Shown: one piece after another, positions 32,991-41,575 of the stretch
Layout: each line of letters starts with the position of its first letter
How positions within the stretch are numbered: the stretch's first letter is position 1
Source: Pseudomonas sp. B28(2017)
Lineage (GTDB): Bacteria; Pseudomonadota; Gammaproteobacteria; Pseudomonadales; Pseudomonadaceae
DNA: 64,000 bases
NCBI RefSeq assembly: GCF_002113025.1
Contig: NZ_NEJH01000001.1
Span: 868,001 to 932,000, forward strand
Direction: 5' to 3'
The notes under the pieces: generated by a model
The model's database searches: none
Seen by the model: the letters and a program-made list of their open reading frames with translations, nothing else
What the model was told of the DNA's origin: nothing
Program-made: the position numbers and the translations under genes

Positions 32991-34289
32991 ATGACTACAT
33001 CCACTGCACGCCCGCTGCTGGGCTGCATCGCCGACGACTTCACCGGTGCCACGGACCTGGCCAACATGCTGGTTCGCGGCGGTATGCGCACGGTGCAAAG
33101 CATTGGAATCCCGAGTGCGGAAATTGCCGCCGGGCTTGATGCCGATGCGATCGTCATTGCCCTGAAATCGCGTACCACGCCGGTCGCCGAAGCGGTTGAG
33201 CAGTCTCTCGCCGCGCTGGCCTGGCTGCGCGAGCAAGGGTGTGAACAGATCTTTTTCAAATATTGCTCGACGTTCGACTCCACCGCGGCCGGCAATATCG
33301 GCCAGGTCAGCGAAGCGCTGCTGGCCGCACTGGGTAGCGACTTTACCCTGGCCTGCCCGGCGTTCCCGGAAAATGGCCGAACGATCTTTCGCGGCCACTT
33401 GTTTGTGCAGGATCAGTTGCTCAGCGAGTCGGGCATGCAACATCACCCACTGACGCCGATGACCGATGCCAATCTGGTTCGGGTCCTGCAATCGCAGACC
33501 CGCCTGAACATCGGTCTGTTGCGCTACGACACCATTGCCCGTGGCACAGAGCAGGTGAGGGCACGCATCGCAGAGCTGAGGGCGCAGGGTGTCGGCATGG
33601 CAATCGCTGATGCCTTGTCGGACAGCGATCTGTACACCCTTGGTACCGCCTGCGCCGATTTGCCGTTGTTGACGGGCGGTTCGGGGCTGGCCTTGGGCTT
33701 GCCGGAAAACTTCCGTCGGGCCGGCAAGCTGCGCGACCTCGATGCCGCGAAACTCCCGGCGGTGGCAGGCCTGGAAGTGGTGTTGGCCGGTAGTGCTTCG
33801 ATTGCCACCAATGGACAGGTGGCGGCCTGGCTCGAAGCGGGTCGACCGGCCTTGCGCATTGATCCGTTGGCCTTGGCTGCTGGTGAATCGGTGGTGGCGC
33901 AAGCCCTGGCCTTTGCTCGCGATAGCGAACAAACCGTATTGATCTACGCCACCTGCTCGCCGGAAGAGGTCAAGTTGGTGCAACAGCAACTGGGCATCGA
34001 GCAAGCCGGGAGTCTGGTGGAAAACGCCTTTGGCGAAATTGCCCAGGGTCTGCGTCAGAGCGGCGTGCGCCGCTTCGTGGTCGCCGGCGGAGAAACCTCG
34101 GGCGCTGTGGTTCAGGCGCTGGGCGTACAGTTGCTGCAGATCGGCGCGCAGATTGATCCGGGTGTGCCGGCGACCGTCAGCAACACTGACGAGCCTCTGG
34201 CGCTGGCACTCAAGTCGGGCAACTTCGGTGGCCGGGATTTCTTCAGCAAAGCCTTGAGCCAACTTGCCCCGGCAGGAGGTGCGCGATGA
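32991..34289 (+). CDS. otnK: 3-oxo-tetronate kinase
   Basis: This 432-residue protein is of the four-carbon acid sugar kinase family (formerly DUF1537). The N-terminal domain starts LLGCIADDFTGATDLANMLV, and the C-terminal nucleotide-binding domain contains FVVAGGETSGAVVQALG. OtnK phosphorylates 3-oxo-tetronate to 3-oxo-tetronate 4-phosphate with ATP. It lies ten bases after ltnD (GAGGA site) and overlaps otnC by four bases. Confidence 0.9.
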   Translation: MTTSTARPLLGCIADDFTGATDLANMLVRGGMRTVQSIGIPSAEIAAGLDADAIVIALKSRTTPVAEAVEQSLAALAWLREQGCEQIFFKYCSTFDSTAAGNIGQVSEALLAALGSDFTLACPAFPENGRTIFRGHLFVQDQLLSESGMQHHPLTPMTDANLVRVLQSQTRLNIGLLRYDTIARGTEQVRARIAELRAQGVGMAIADALSDSDLYTLGTACADLPLLTGGSGLALGLPENFRRAGKLRDLDAAKLPAVAGLEVVLAGSASIATNGQVAAWLEAGRPALRIDPLALAAGESVVAQALAFARDSEQTVLIYATCSPEEVKLVQQQLGIEQAGSLVENAFGEIAQGLRQSGVRRFVVAGGETSGAVVQALGVQLLQIGAQIDPGVPATVSNTDEPLALALKSGNFGGRDFFSKALSQLAPAGGAR

Positions 34290-34936
34290 GCCGCGCAGTG
34301 AGTAACGAAAACGCCCTGCGCGAAGAAATCTGTGAAGTGGGCCGCAGTCTTTACCAGCGTGGGTACACCGTCGGCAGCGCCGGCAATATCAGCGCGCGCC
34401 TGGATGACGGCTGGTTGATCACCCCGACTGACGTCTGCCTCGGACGCCTCGATCCGGCGACCATCGCCAAGGTCAATCTGGCGGGTGAATGGGTGTCCGG
34501 TGACAAGCCTTCAAAAACCCTGGCGCTGCATCGCCAGGTCTACGACCGCAACCCGGGCGTCGGTGGCGTGGTGCATACCCATTCCACCCATCTGGTGGCG
34601 TTGACCCTGGCCGGTGTCTGGCAGGCGGGCGACATTCTGCCGCCGTTGACGCCGTATCAGGTCATGAAAGTCGGGCATATCCCGTTGATTGGCTACCAGC
34701 GACCCGGTTCGCCGAAGGTTGCCGAACAGGTCGCCCAGCTGGCTAACAGCGTTCGCGGCGTGATGCTCGAACGGCTGGGGCCGGTGGTCTGGGAGAGTTC
34801 GGTGTCCAGGGCCAGCTATGCCCTGGAAGAACTCGAGGAAACCGCGCGACTCTGGCTGATGAGCAATCCCAAGCCTGATCCGCTCGATCAGGCCGCGCTG
34901 GACGAGTTGCGAGAAACTTTTGGTGCGCACTGGTAA
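34286..34936 (+). CDS. otnC: 3-oxo-tetronate 4-phosphate decarboxylase
   Basis: This 216-residue class II aldolase/adducin-family protein has the substrate loop TVGSAGNISARL, zinc ligands in VVHTHSTHLVALT (two His) and a third His supplied downstream. Close homologues (OtnC) decarboxylate 3-oxo-tetronate 4-phosphate to dihydroxyacetone phosphate and CO2, feeding glycolysis. Its four-base overlap with otnK supports a coupled pathway. Confidence 0.88.
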   Translation: MSRAVSNENALREEICEVGRSLYQRGYTVGSAGNISARLDDGWLITPTDVCLGRLDPATIAKVNLAGEWVSGDKPSKTLALHRQVYDRNPGVGGVVHTHSTHLVALTLAGVWQAGDILPPLTPYQVMKVGHIPLIGYQRPGSPKVAEQVAQLANSVRGVMLERLGPVVWESSVSRASYALEELEETARLWLMSNPKPDPLDQAALDELRETFGAHW

Positions 34937-35048
34937 AGCGCTGGCTTAACACCACAGATCGATACCGCAAGCCTTGCCTGGGGGGCGCACAGCGACTCTC
35001 GACGGACACGGCTTGCCTGAAAAAACAATAACAACAGGAAATCCAAGC

Positions 35049-35129
35049 ATGACTCACTTTCACCGCGGCGTGTTCAGATCCAGTGGTAGAACCGTTTCAA
35101 TCAGCCGGCATGGAGGGTTTCTGAAATGA
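35049..35129 (+). CDS. Possible 26-residue leader peptide before the permease
   Basis: A short frame (MTHFHRGVFRSSG..., 26 codons) starts at ATG 35049 behind ACAGGA and ends in a TGA that overlaps the permease ATG (AAATGA at 35125-35129). The overlap is the same coupling used elsewhere in this operon. The peptide is basic and unlike anything I know, and could be translated only to couple or tune permease expression. The otnC-permease gap (34937-35125) holds nothing else. Confidence 0.3.
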   Translation: MTHFHRGVFRSSGRTVSISRHGGFLK

Positions 35130-36586
35130 GCCCTTTAGTCTTGATGATGACCGCGGGAGTCGGCATCGCGCTGTTGTTGTTCCTGGTGCTCAAGTACAAG
35201 TTCCAACCCTTCGTAGCCTTGATGCTGGTGAGCATTCTGGTGGCGCTGGTGGCCGGGGTGAAGCCGGCCGATCTGGTCGCTACCATCGAAGGCGGCATGG
35301 GCAAGACCTTGGGCCATATTGCAATCATCATTGCCCTGGGTGCGATGATCGGGCGGATCATCGAGCTCTCCGGCGGTGCCGAGGCGCTGGCCAAGACGCT
35401 GATTACCCGTTTCGGCAACCGGCGTACGCCCCTGGCCTTGACGATTGCCGGCTTCATGGTGGGGGTGCCGGTGTTCTTCGAGGTGGGTGTGATCATCCTC
35501 ATGCCACTGGCCTATGGTGTTGCCCGCAGTGCGCGCAAGCCACTGTTGGTGTTTGCGCTGCCGATGTGCGCCGCCTTGTTGACCGTCCACGCCTTCCTGC
35601 CGCCACACCCGGGCGCCGTGGCCGCTGCCAGCCAATTGGGTGCGGATCTGGGCCGCGTGCTGATGTTCGGACTACCGATCACCGCACTGCTTTGCTATGT
35701 CGGCTACCGCGTGGCCGGGCGCATGACCCGTCGGGTGTTCCCGATGACCGATGATATTCGCGCCGAGGTCTATGGCCCGCATGTCACCAACGAGGACCTG
35801 GCCGCCTGGTCCAATGGCAACGACAAGAACCCTGAGCGAGCGGCTGTGGCCGTGTCGCACATGGGCCTGGAAGAAGCCACCAGCAGCATCGTTTCCAAAT
35901 TGCCAGCGGCACCGGCGCCGGGTTTTGGCCTGATCGTCAGCCTGATCCTGCTGCCCATCATTCTGATTCTGCTGGGGACTCTGTCCACCTCGTTGCTGCC
36001 TGCGGAATCGACCCTGCGCGGCGTCATGACGGTGCTGGGTGCACCGCTGGTGGCGCTGCTGATCGACACCTTGCTGTGTGCCTGGTTGCTGGGTTCGCGT
36101 CGGGGCTGGAGCCGCACTCAGGTGTCCGACGTGATCGGTTCGGCCTTGCCCGGTGTGGCCATGGTGATCCTGATTGCCGGTGCCGGCGGAGTGTTCGGCA
36201 AGGTGCTGGTGGATACCGGAATCGGTGCCGTGGTCTCCGATATGCTGCGCACCACCGGTCTGCCAGTACTGGCACTGGGTTTTCTGCTGACCATGCTGTT
36301 ACGCGCGGTGCAGGGTTCGACCACCGTGGCGCTGGTGACCACTGCCGGCATCATCAGCCCGCTGATTGCAACGCTCAATCTCACCCCGAACCACATGGCG
36401 TTGCTGTGCCTGGCCATGGGTGGCGGGGGCTTGGCCATGTCGCATATCAATGATGCCGGTTACTGGATCTTCACCAAGCTGTCCGGATTGAACGTGGCCG
36501 ACGGCTTGCGCACCTGGACGGTGCTGACCACTTTGCTCGGCACCTTGGGTTTCTGTATTACCCTGCTGATCTGGCCCTTTGTCTAA
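35126..36586 (+). CDS. GntP-family sugar-acid permease
   Basis: This 486-residue permease has about 12-14 membrane segments and GntP-family landmarks: FQPFVALMLVSILVALVAGV, IALGAMIGRIIELSGGA, GVPVFFEVGVIILMPL, HAFLPPHPGAVAA and, near the end, GGGGLAMSHINDAGYWI. GntP proteins are H+ symporters for gluconate and related aldonates. Lying in a tetronate operon, this one probably imports threonate or erythronate. GGAGGG at 35112-35117 gives a strong start. Confidence 0.9.
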   Translation: MSPLVLMMTAGVGIALLLFLVLKYKFQPFVALMLVSILVALVAGVKPADLVATIEGGMGKTLGHIAIIIALGAMIGRIIELSGGAEALAKTLITRFGNRRTPLALTIAGFMVGVPVFFEVGVIILMPLAYGVARSARKPLLVFALPMCAALLTVHAFLPPHPGAVAAASQLGADLGRVLMFGLPITALLCYVGYRVAGRMTRRVFPMTDDIRAEVYGPHVTNEDLAAWSNGNDKNPERAAVAVSHMGLEEATSSIVSKLPAAPAPGFGLIVSLILLPIILILLGTLSTSLLPAESTLRGVMTVLGAPLVALLIDTLLCAWLLGSRRGWSRTQVSDVIGSALPGVAMVILIAGAGGVFGKVLVDTGIGAVVSDMLRTTGLPVLALGFLLTMLLRAVQGSTTVALVTTAGIISPLIATLNLTPNHMALLCLAMGGGGLAMSHINDAGYWIFTKLSGLNVADGLRTWTVLTTLLGTLGFCITLLIWPFV

Positions 36587-36607
36587 CCCGTTATCTCAGG
36601 AGCTACC

Positions 36608-37396
36608 ATGCCTCGTTTTGCTGCCAACCTCAGCATGCTTTACCCGGAACATGAGTTTCTGGATCGCTTCGCCGCCGCGGCTGCCGATGGTTTCGAAGCG
36701 GTGGAATATCTGTTCCCCTACGACTACAGTGCTGAAGAACTCAAGCAACGCTTGAGCGACAACGGCCTGGTGCAGGCATTGTTCAATGCGCCGCCCGGTG
36801 ATTGGGCGGCAGGCGAGCGGGGTACGGTGTCGTTGCCGGGGCGAGAGAGTGAATTTCGTAGCGGTTTTGATCGCGCCTTGGAATACGCCGGCGTGCTGGG
36901 CAACTCACGCATCCATGTCATGGCCGGCCTGCTGCCCTGCGAGAATGACCGGGCACGGCATCACGGCATTTACCTGGAAAACCTCGCCTATGCGACTGCT
37001 CAGGCAGCCAAGGCAGGCGTCACGGTATTGCTTGAGCCAATCAATACGCGGGACATGCCGGGCTTTTTTCTCAATCGCCAGGATCAGGCCCAGGCCATCT
37101 GCAAGGAAGTGGGCGCCAGTAACCTGAAGGTTCAGTTCGACTGCTACCACTGCCAGATCGTCGAGGGCGACCTGGCCACTAAACTGCGTCGGGACTTCGA
37201 CGGTATCGGTCACATCCAGATCGCGGGCGTGCCTGACCGGCACGAGCCGGACCTGGGAGAAGTCAACTATCCCTATCTGTTCGAGCTGATCGACAAGTTG
37301 GGTTATGACGGGTGGATAGGGTGCGAATACCGGCCTCGTGGCAACACGACTTCCGGCTTGCAATGGCTGCGGGACTGGAAGGCGCGTCAAGCGTAA
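36608..37396 (+). CDS. otnI: 2-oxo-tetronate isomerase (hydroxypyruvate isomerase family)
   Basis: This 262-residue TIM-barrel protein is of the Hyi/OtnI family. It opens [20 protein letters not shown] and keeps the metal-binding glutamates in [12 protein letters not shown] and GCEYRP, with the VQFDCYHCQ Asp/His pair. OtnI interconverts 2-oxo- and 3-oxo-tetronate, linking LtnD to OtnK. It ends the operon; a GGGCTCC/GGAGCCC hairpin follows at 37413. Confidence 0.88.
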   Translation: MPRFAANLSMLYPEHEFLDRFAAAAADGFEAVEYLFPYDYSAEELKQRLSDNGLVQALFNAPPGDWAAGERGTVSLPGRESEFRSGFDRALEYAGVLGNSRIHVMAGLLPCENDRARHHGIYLENLAYATAQAAKAGVTVLLEPINTRDMPGFFLNRQDQAQAICKEVGASNLKVQFDCYHCQIVEGDLATKLRRDFDGIGHIQIAGVPDRHEPDLGEVNYPYLFELIDKLGYDGWIGCEYRPRGNTTSGLQWLRDWKARQA

Positions 37397-37412
37397 TACG
37401 AAGCCAGGCCAT

Positions 37413-37436
37413 GGGCTCCGCTGGAAACAGGAGCCC
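37413..37436. terminator. Hairpin between convergent otnI and deoR-type genes
   Basis: GGGCTCC (37413-37419) pairs with GGAGCCC (37430-37436) around a 10-base loop in the 46-base gap between two convergent genes. It is followed on the plus strand by GTCGTTT, so it is at best a modest bidirectional terminator. Confidence 0.5.
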
Positions 37437-37442
37437 GTCGTT

Positions 37443-38264
37443 TCAGGCCACGCTATTGTCCGATGGAAGTAACAGTTCGACTCCCTGCTTGCGGATACCA
37501 TCGGCCGCGGCAGGGGTCAACGCGTCATCGCTGAGGATAATGTCGAACTGCTCGAGACCGGCGATCCTGTACATACTGAAGGTCCCGTATTTCGAGCTGC
37601 TGGCCACCAGCACCACTTGCGAAGCCGATTGCATGGCGGCTTGCTTGACCTCCACCTTCAGCGCCGAAGGCGTGGTGAGTCCGCGACGCAAATCCCATGA
37701 GCTGGTCGATATGAACGCGATATCGGTGACGACCTGACGCAAGGTGGCAACCGCCAGGCTGCCCACGCACGATTGATTGGAGTGATCCAGCTGCCCGCCG
37801 GTGTGGATCACCGTCACATGAGGCGCATCGATCAGGGCCTGGACAATGCCGAAATCGTTGGTCACCACGGTCATGCCGGACAGCGCCTTGATGTAAGGAA
37901 CAATTTCCAGGGTGCTGGTTCCCGCATCCAGGTAAATCGCCATATCGGCATGCAGTAGCCGGGCGGCGAGTTTGGCCATGGCCTGTTTCTGCGGCAACTC
38001 TACTACCGCCTTGAGCTGGTGGCTGGGCTCGCTGTGCAACTGACTGGCGATTCGCACCCCACCCGTTACCGAGTAGGCACGACCTTCCTGCTCCAGCAAC
38101 GCGATGTCGCGCCGTATGGTCATGTGCGAACAGTCGAACATTTCCATCAATTGATGAACGCTCAGCACCTGATGCTTGCGCAACTGTCGCAGCATCAATT
38201 CACGGCGCTGTTCAGGGATCATCGGTGCGCCGCTTTCGGCGGCCATGTCCTTTTGACTAGGCAT
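37443..38264 (-). CDS. DeoR/GlpR-family repressor of the tetronate operon
   Basis: This 273-residue regulator has a DeoR N-terminal HTH (RRELMLRQLRKHQVLSVHQLMEMFDCSHMTIRRDI, residues 18-55) and a C-terminal sugar-phosphate sensor of the ribose-5-phosphate isomerase-like fold (LDAGTSTLEIVPY, VVTNDFGI). GGAG lies five bases ahead of ATG 38264. It converges on otnI, the classic position for the pathway regulator. The likely inducer is a phosphorylated or oxo-tetronate intermediate, and the likely site is the inverted repeat at 31828-31860. Confidence 0.88.
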   Translation of the reverse strand: MPSQKDMAAESGAPMIPEQRRELMLRQLRKHQVLSVHQLMEMFDCSHMTIRRDIALLEQEGRAYSVTGGVRIASQLHSEPSHQLKAVVELPQKQAMAKLAARLLHADMAIYLDAGTSTLEIVPYIKALSGMTVVTNDFGIVQALIDAPHVTVIHTGGQLDHSNQSCVGSLAVATLRQVVTDIAFISTSSWDLRRGLTTPSALKVEVKQAAMQSASQVVLVASSSKYGTFSMYRIAGLEQFDIILSDDALTPAAADGIRKQGVELLLPSDNSVA

Positions 38265-38368
38265 TCAGGCTCCAGTAATGAAGAAATCCGCGGACAAGGA
38301 AGGCAGGCAAACATAGTAACGAATCTGCGGCTGGATCAGTAGCGAGATGAGGCATCGAGCCCATTCCC

Positions 38369-38494
38369 CTACACCAGAACAAGGCAATCGCCGCTGCGGG
38401 TGAAAATGTGACTGAAGTGCGCCTGATCGCAGAAGCCGCATTCCAGGCCGATTTGCGTCAGGGTCAGGTTGGTCTTCTCGATCAGTTGCTTGAT
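38369..38494 (-). pseudogene. AraC-family regulator remnant (C-terminal HTH)
   Basis: Minus-strand reading from 38494 gives 41 residues, including LTLTQIGLECGFCDQAHFSH, the hallmark second helix-turn-helix of AraC/XylS regulators. The frame is preceded at once by a TGA and ends in TAG soon after the motif. Neither an effector domain nor a start is present. The surrounding 38265-38696 gap has no other gene, only this relic and a REP element. Confidence 0.75.
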
Positions 38495-38652
38495 TCAGTA
38501 AAGTCCAAAGACGGGTGCCTGGTTGAAAACACAATGGAACGGTACCTTTGCATCATTACGATCTGCGCGACACCGATATGAACCAAACGAGTGCAAAACC
38601 TGATCGCGAAAGCGGCGTGGCAGATGACATCAATGTCACTGATATTCCCTCT

Positions 38653-38676
38653 TCGCGAGCAGGCTCGCTCCCACAA
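38653..38676. repeat. REP palindrome of Pseudomonas type
   Basis: TCGCGAGCAGGCTCGCTCCCACA contains the GCGAGC/GCTCGC dyad followed by TCCCACA, the form of extragenic palindromes common in fluorescent pseudomonads. It sits in the intergenic gap, 20 bases from the end of the channel gene. Only one copy was noticed. Confidence 0.75.
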
Positions 38677-38696
38677 GGTCATTGCCTGACCGTTGT

Positions 38697-40124
38697 TTAA
38701 CGGCTCTGCAACCATCCCAGAAAGCCACCTTTCCTGACCGCCACCGGTTTGGCCATCAACGCCATCCGGCTGTTCTGCTGCCGCACCGCTTGCAGCTTGT
38801 TCAGCGCCCGGTCGACTTCGCGTCGTTGCTCCATGCAACTGCGGGTCAGGGATTTGTCGAGGCGATAGATGATGCTTGAGGTCATGGCAGTGAACCGTGC
38901 CTGGGACGGTGTGTCGGCGAGGATGCTTTGTTCGCCCATGATTTCACTCGGCCCCATGCGCCCGGCTTCGACCTGCATGTTGCCGTCGGGGACCGTGGCG
39001 CTGACCACGCCGGTGGCGATGACGAACAGGCTGTCCGGTACTTCTTCCAGATCCAGCACCACCTCACCGGCCGCGTATTGCTGCGCCACCATGTTCCGCG
39101 CCAGGCGATCACGTTCCTCGGCGCTCAGGGAGCGGAAGACTTTTACTTCATCGAGCAAGGCCCGGGCGCGGCTCGACGGCTCGATCACGCCATCGGGCTG
39201 CCGGGAAATGCCTGCGGCTTCGAGGTGCCGATGGGCCAGGTCGAACAGTTGATTACGCACTTCACTCTTTTTGCCCAATTCGGCGATGAAACCGCTGGCA
39301 ACGTATTCGGACATCTCTTCGCCGGCCTCTTTCAACACCGCTTTGGGGGCAGGGTTCAGCAACAGGCTGCTGCTGCCTTGCAGGGTGCGGTCGAGGGCGT
39401 CGAGTACCCGGCGAGGGCGGATGTGGTTTGGCACCCTGATGCTGATCGACACCCCGTGCAGGTTGTTCGGACGGCTGAGGTTGACGATCTTGGCCTTGGC
39501 CGCCACCGAGTTCGGCACCACGGCCATCGTGCCGGCGCTGCTCAACAGGTGCGTGGCGCGCCAGTTGATGTCGAGCACCTTGCCCTCGACGCCATCGATA
39601 ACGACAAAGTCGTCCACCTGATAGGGTTTGGTGGTATTGAGCACAATGCCGGAGAACACGTCGGCCAACGTACTCTGCAGCGCCAGACCGACGACGATGG
39701 CGAACACGCCGGAAGTCGCGAGCAGACCTTTGACCGGCAGATCCAGCACGTAACCGGCGGCCGCGACGATGGAGGCCAGAAACACCAGGGCACCGATAAC
39801 GTCCTGCAACAAACGGCCGCTGTGGCCGATGCGGCGCATAAGCACCAGGCCGAACACTTCCGTGAGCACCCGTGCGGCATACAGCCACCACAGAATCCCC
39901 AGCGCCGTCGCACCGAGTTGCGCCACCGGGTCATCGGCAAACAACGGCGCCTGTAACGGGCTGACGCCGGCGTTTATGACCAGCGCACTGAACGCCAGAA
40001 ACAACACCAGCCGCACACCGACCTTTGGCGCGCGATGCTTGAACGGAACGAGGTGCCAGAGCAGAGCGTCGAGCACCAGCAGCAGGGCGCTCCAGGGCAA
40101 CAAGTGGGCAGAGAAAAGGCTCAT
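38697..40124 (-). CDS. MscS-type mechanosensitive channel with cyclic-nucleotide-binding domain
   Basis: This 475-residue channel (from ATG 40124, with GGAG eight bases upstream; an in-frame GTG at 40160 lies in a terminator and is rejected) has four to five N-terminal membrane helices. Then comes the MscS pore helix and beta domain (VKGLLATSGVFAIVVGLALQSTLADVFSGIV; PYQVDDFVVIDGVEGKVLDINWRATHL). From about residue 325 there is a cyclic nucleotide-binding domain (VFRSLSAEERDRLARNM...AGEVVLDLEE...GEQSILADTPSQARFTAMT). It should open under membrane tension or ligand control. The PBC phosphate site has SQAR at the usual RA position. Confidence 0.87.
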   Translation of the reverse strand: MSLFSAHLLPWSALLLVLDALLWHLVPFKHRAPKVGVRLVLFLAFSALVINAGVSPLQAPLFADDPVAQLGATALGILWWLYAARVLTEVFGLVLMRRIGHSGRLLQDVIGALVFLASIVAAAGYVLDLPVKGLLATSGVFAIVVGLALQSTLADVFSGIVLNTTKPYQVDDFVVIDGVEGKVLDINWRATHLLSSAGTMAVVPNSVAAKAKIVNLSRPNNLHGVSISIRVPNHIRPRRVLDALDRTLQGSSSLLLNPAPKAVLKEAGEEMSEYVASGFIAELGKKSEVRNQLFDLAHRHLEAAGISRQPDGVIEPSSRARALLDEVKVFRSLSAEERDRLARNMVAQQYAAGEVVLDLEEVPDSLFVIATGVVSATVPDGNMQVEAGRMGPSEIMGEQSILADTPSQARFTAMTSSIIYRLDKSLTRSCMEQRREVDRALNKLQAVRQQNSRMALMAKPVAVRKGGFLGWLQSR

Positions 40125-40145
40125 GGATTGCACTCCGGCGGGCAC

Positions 40146-40178
40146 AAAAAAACTCGCCACACCCTGGGATGTGGCGAG
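40146..40178 (-). terminator. Intrinsic terminator of the esterase gene
   Basis: Read on the minus strand, CTCGCCACA pairs with TGTGGCGAG (9-bp stem, 8-base loop) and is followed by seven T residues. It lies just after the esterase stop at 40188 and just ahead of the channel gene. Confidence 0.92.
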
Positions 40179-40187
40179 AGGTTGGAC

Positions 40188-41204
40188 TTAGTTCAGATGC
40201 GTCTTGAGCTCGGCCGCGGCCTGACGTACCGCCGCCTTGACTTCAGGAATCCGGCTCAGCGGATTGAGCAGGCCAAAGTCATGAATCATCCCGTTGTAGC
40301 GCACTGAGGTCACCGGCACACCGGCGGCATCGAGGTGGCGGGCGTAACCTTCGCCTTCGTCACGCAGCACGTCGAATTCGGCGGTCTGCACCAGTGCGGC
40401 GGGCAGGCCCTTGAGCTGGTCGGTGCTGGCATTGAGCGGCGAGGCATGGATCTGTGCACGCTCGGCCGGGTTGGTGGTGTAGTTGTCCCAGAACCACTGC
40501 ATCATGCCTTTGGTGAGGAAGTGCCCTTCGGCGAACTGCTGGTACGAGCCGTCGTCGAACTGTGCGTTGGTCACCGGCCACATCAACAGCTGGAAGCGCA
40601 GGGCAGGGGTGTTCTGCTCCTTGGCCATCAGCGCCACGACTGCCGCCATGTTGCCGCCGACGCTGTTGCCGGCCACCGCCAGACGCTTGCCGTCGACACC
40701 GATGTCCTTGCCATGCTCGGCCACCCATTTCGTTGCGGCATAGGCCTGGTTGATCGCGGTCGGGTACTGCGCTTCCGGCGACGGCGTGTAGTCGACGTAC
40801 ACCGCGACCGCCCCGGAGCCCACCACCAGGTCACGAATCAGGCGTTGGTGTGTCGGGAAGTCGCCCAACACCCAGCCGCCACCATGGAAGAACATGAACA
40901 CCGGCAACTCGCCTTTGACCTTGGCGGGGCGCACCACTTTGAGGTTGATGGTCTGGCCATTGATCTTGATCGCCTTGTCGCTGACGTCCACACCGGACAG
41001 ATCAACCTTCACCGAAGCCTGGGCGCCGGTCAGCACCCCACGGGCGTCTTTCGGGCTCAATTGCTCAAGTGGTTTGCCACCGCCAGCGGCGAGGGCATCG
41101 AGGAAGGCCTGGGTGTTGTGTTCGACGCCGGTGCTTTGTGCAGCGAACGCATTGCCGACGGACAGGGTGAGGAGGGAAGCGGCGAGGGTTTTCTTGATGT
41201 TCAT
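40188..41204 (-). CDS. Exported alpha/beta-hydrolase (HSL-type esterase/lipase)
   Basis: This 338-residue protein has a signal peptide (MNIKKTLAASLLTLSVGNAFA-AQ). The start at 41204 is supported by AAGGA seven bases upstream; upstream extension of the frame covers unrelated sequence. The hormone-sensitive-lipase signature HGGGW supplies the oxyanion hole. The nucleophile elbow is GNSVGG (Ser). The acid lies in TAEFDVLRDEG and the His in MIHDFGLL. It probably hydrolyses short-chain esters in the periplasm or outside the cell. Its own terminator follows it. Confidence 0.88.
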   Translation of the reverse strand: MNIKKTLAASLLTLSVGNAFAAQSTGVEHNTQAFLDALAAGGGKPLEQLSPKDARGVLTGAQASVKVDLSGVDVSDKAIKINGQTINLKVVRPAKVKGELPVFMFFHGGGWVLGDFPTHQRLIRDLVVGSGAVAVYVDYTPSPEAQYPTAINQAYAATKWVAEHGKDIGVDGKRLAVAGNSVGGNMAAVVALMAKEQNTPALRFQLLMWPVTNAQFDDGSYQQFAEGHFLTKGMMQWFWDNYTTNPAERAQIHASPLNASTDQLKGLPAALVQTAEFDVLRDEGEGYARHLDAAGVPVTSVRYNGMIHDFGLLNPLSRIPEVKAAVRQAAAELKTHLN

Positions 41205-41358
41205 GTGCAAATCCTTTTTAAGTCGTTTGAGTTTTTGTATGCCTTGGGATCGGGCTGCTGTGGCGCGGGGGGAGGCCTCAGCAACACCGTGAGCACAGAT
41301 TAATGAGGTGCTGGAAAGTGAAAAAGCGGCTCTAAAGCGTTTAACTGTCAACCGGGTA

Positions 41359-41457
41359 GTGACAATCAATCCATTCGAAGACATGCGCATTTTTTGCCGG
41401 GTCATGGATTCCGGCAACTTCACCGCCGCCGCTGTTCCTGCAGCGCTATCGCGCGGT
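41359..41457 (+). pseudogene. LysR-family regulator remnant (N-terminus only)
   Basis: From GTG 41359 the frame reads TINPFEDMRIFCRVMDSGNF followed by TAAA, the first helix of a LysR HTH (compare the usual FEDMRIFVRVVDxGSFTAAA). After that it changes to non-LysR sequence. Only about 30 codons survive. It is divergent from the esterase gene, as its former regulator would be. Confidence 0.65.
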
Positions 41458-41575
41458 GACTGCTGGCGAAAGAAATTCTCTCGGCACAAATCCTCCAGAT
41501 TCGCACATCCGTACAATCGCTCTGCTCCAGCGAAACCGAAAATAGCGCTTCTCAAAACATATCTGGAGAAGTGTT

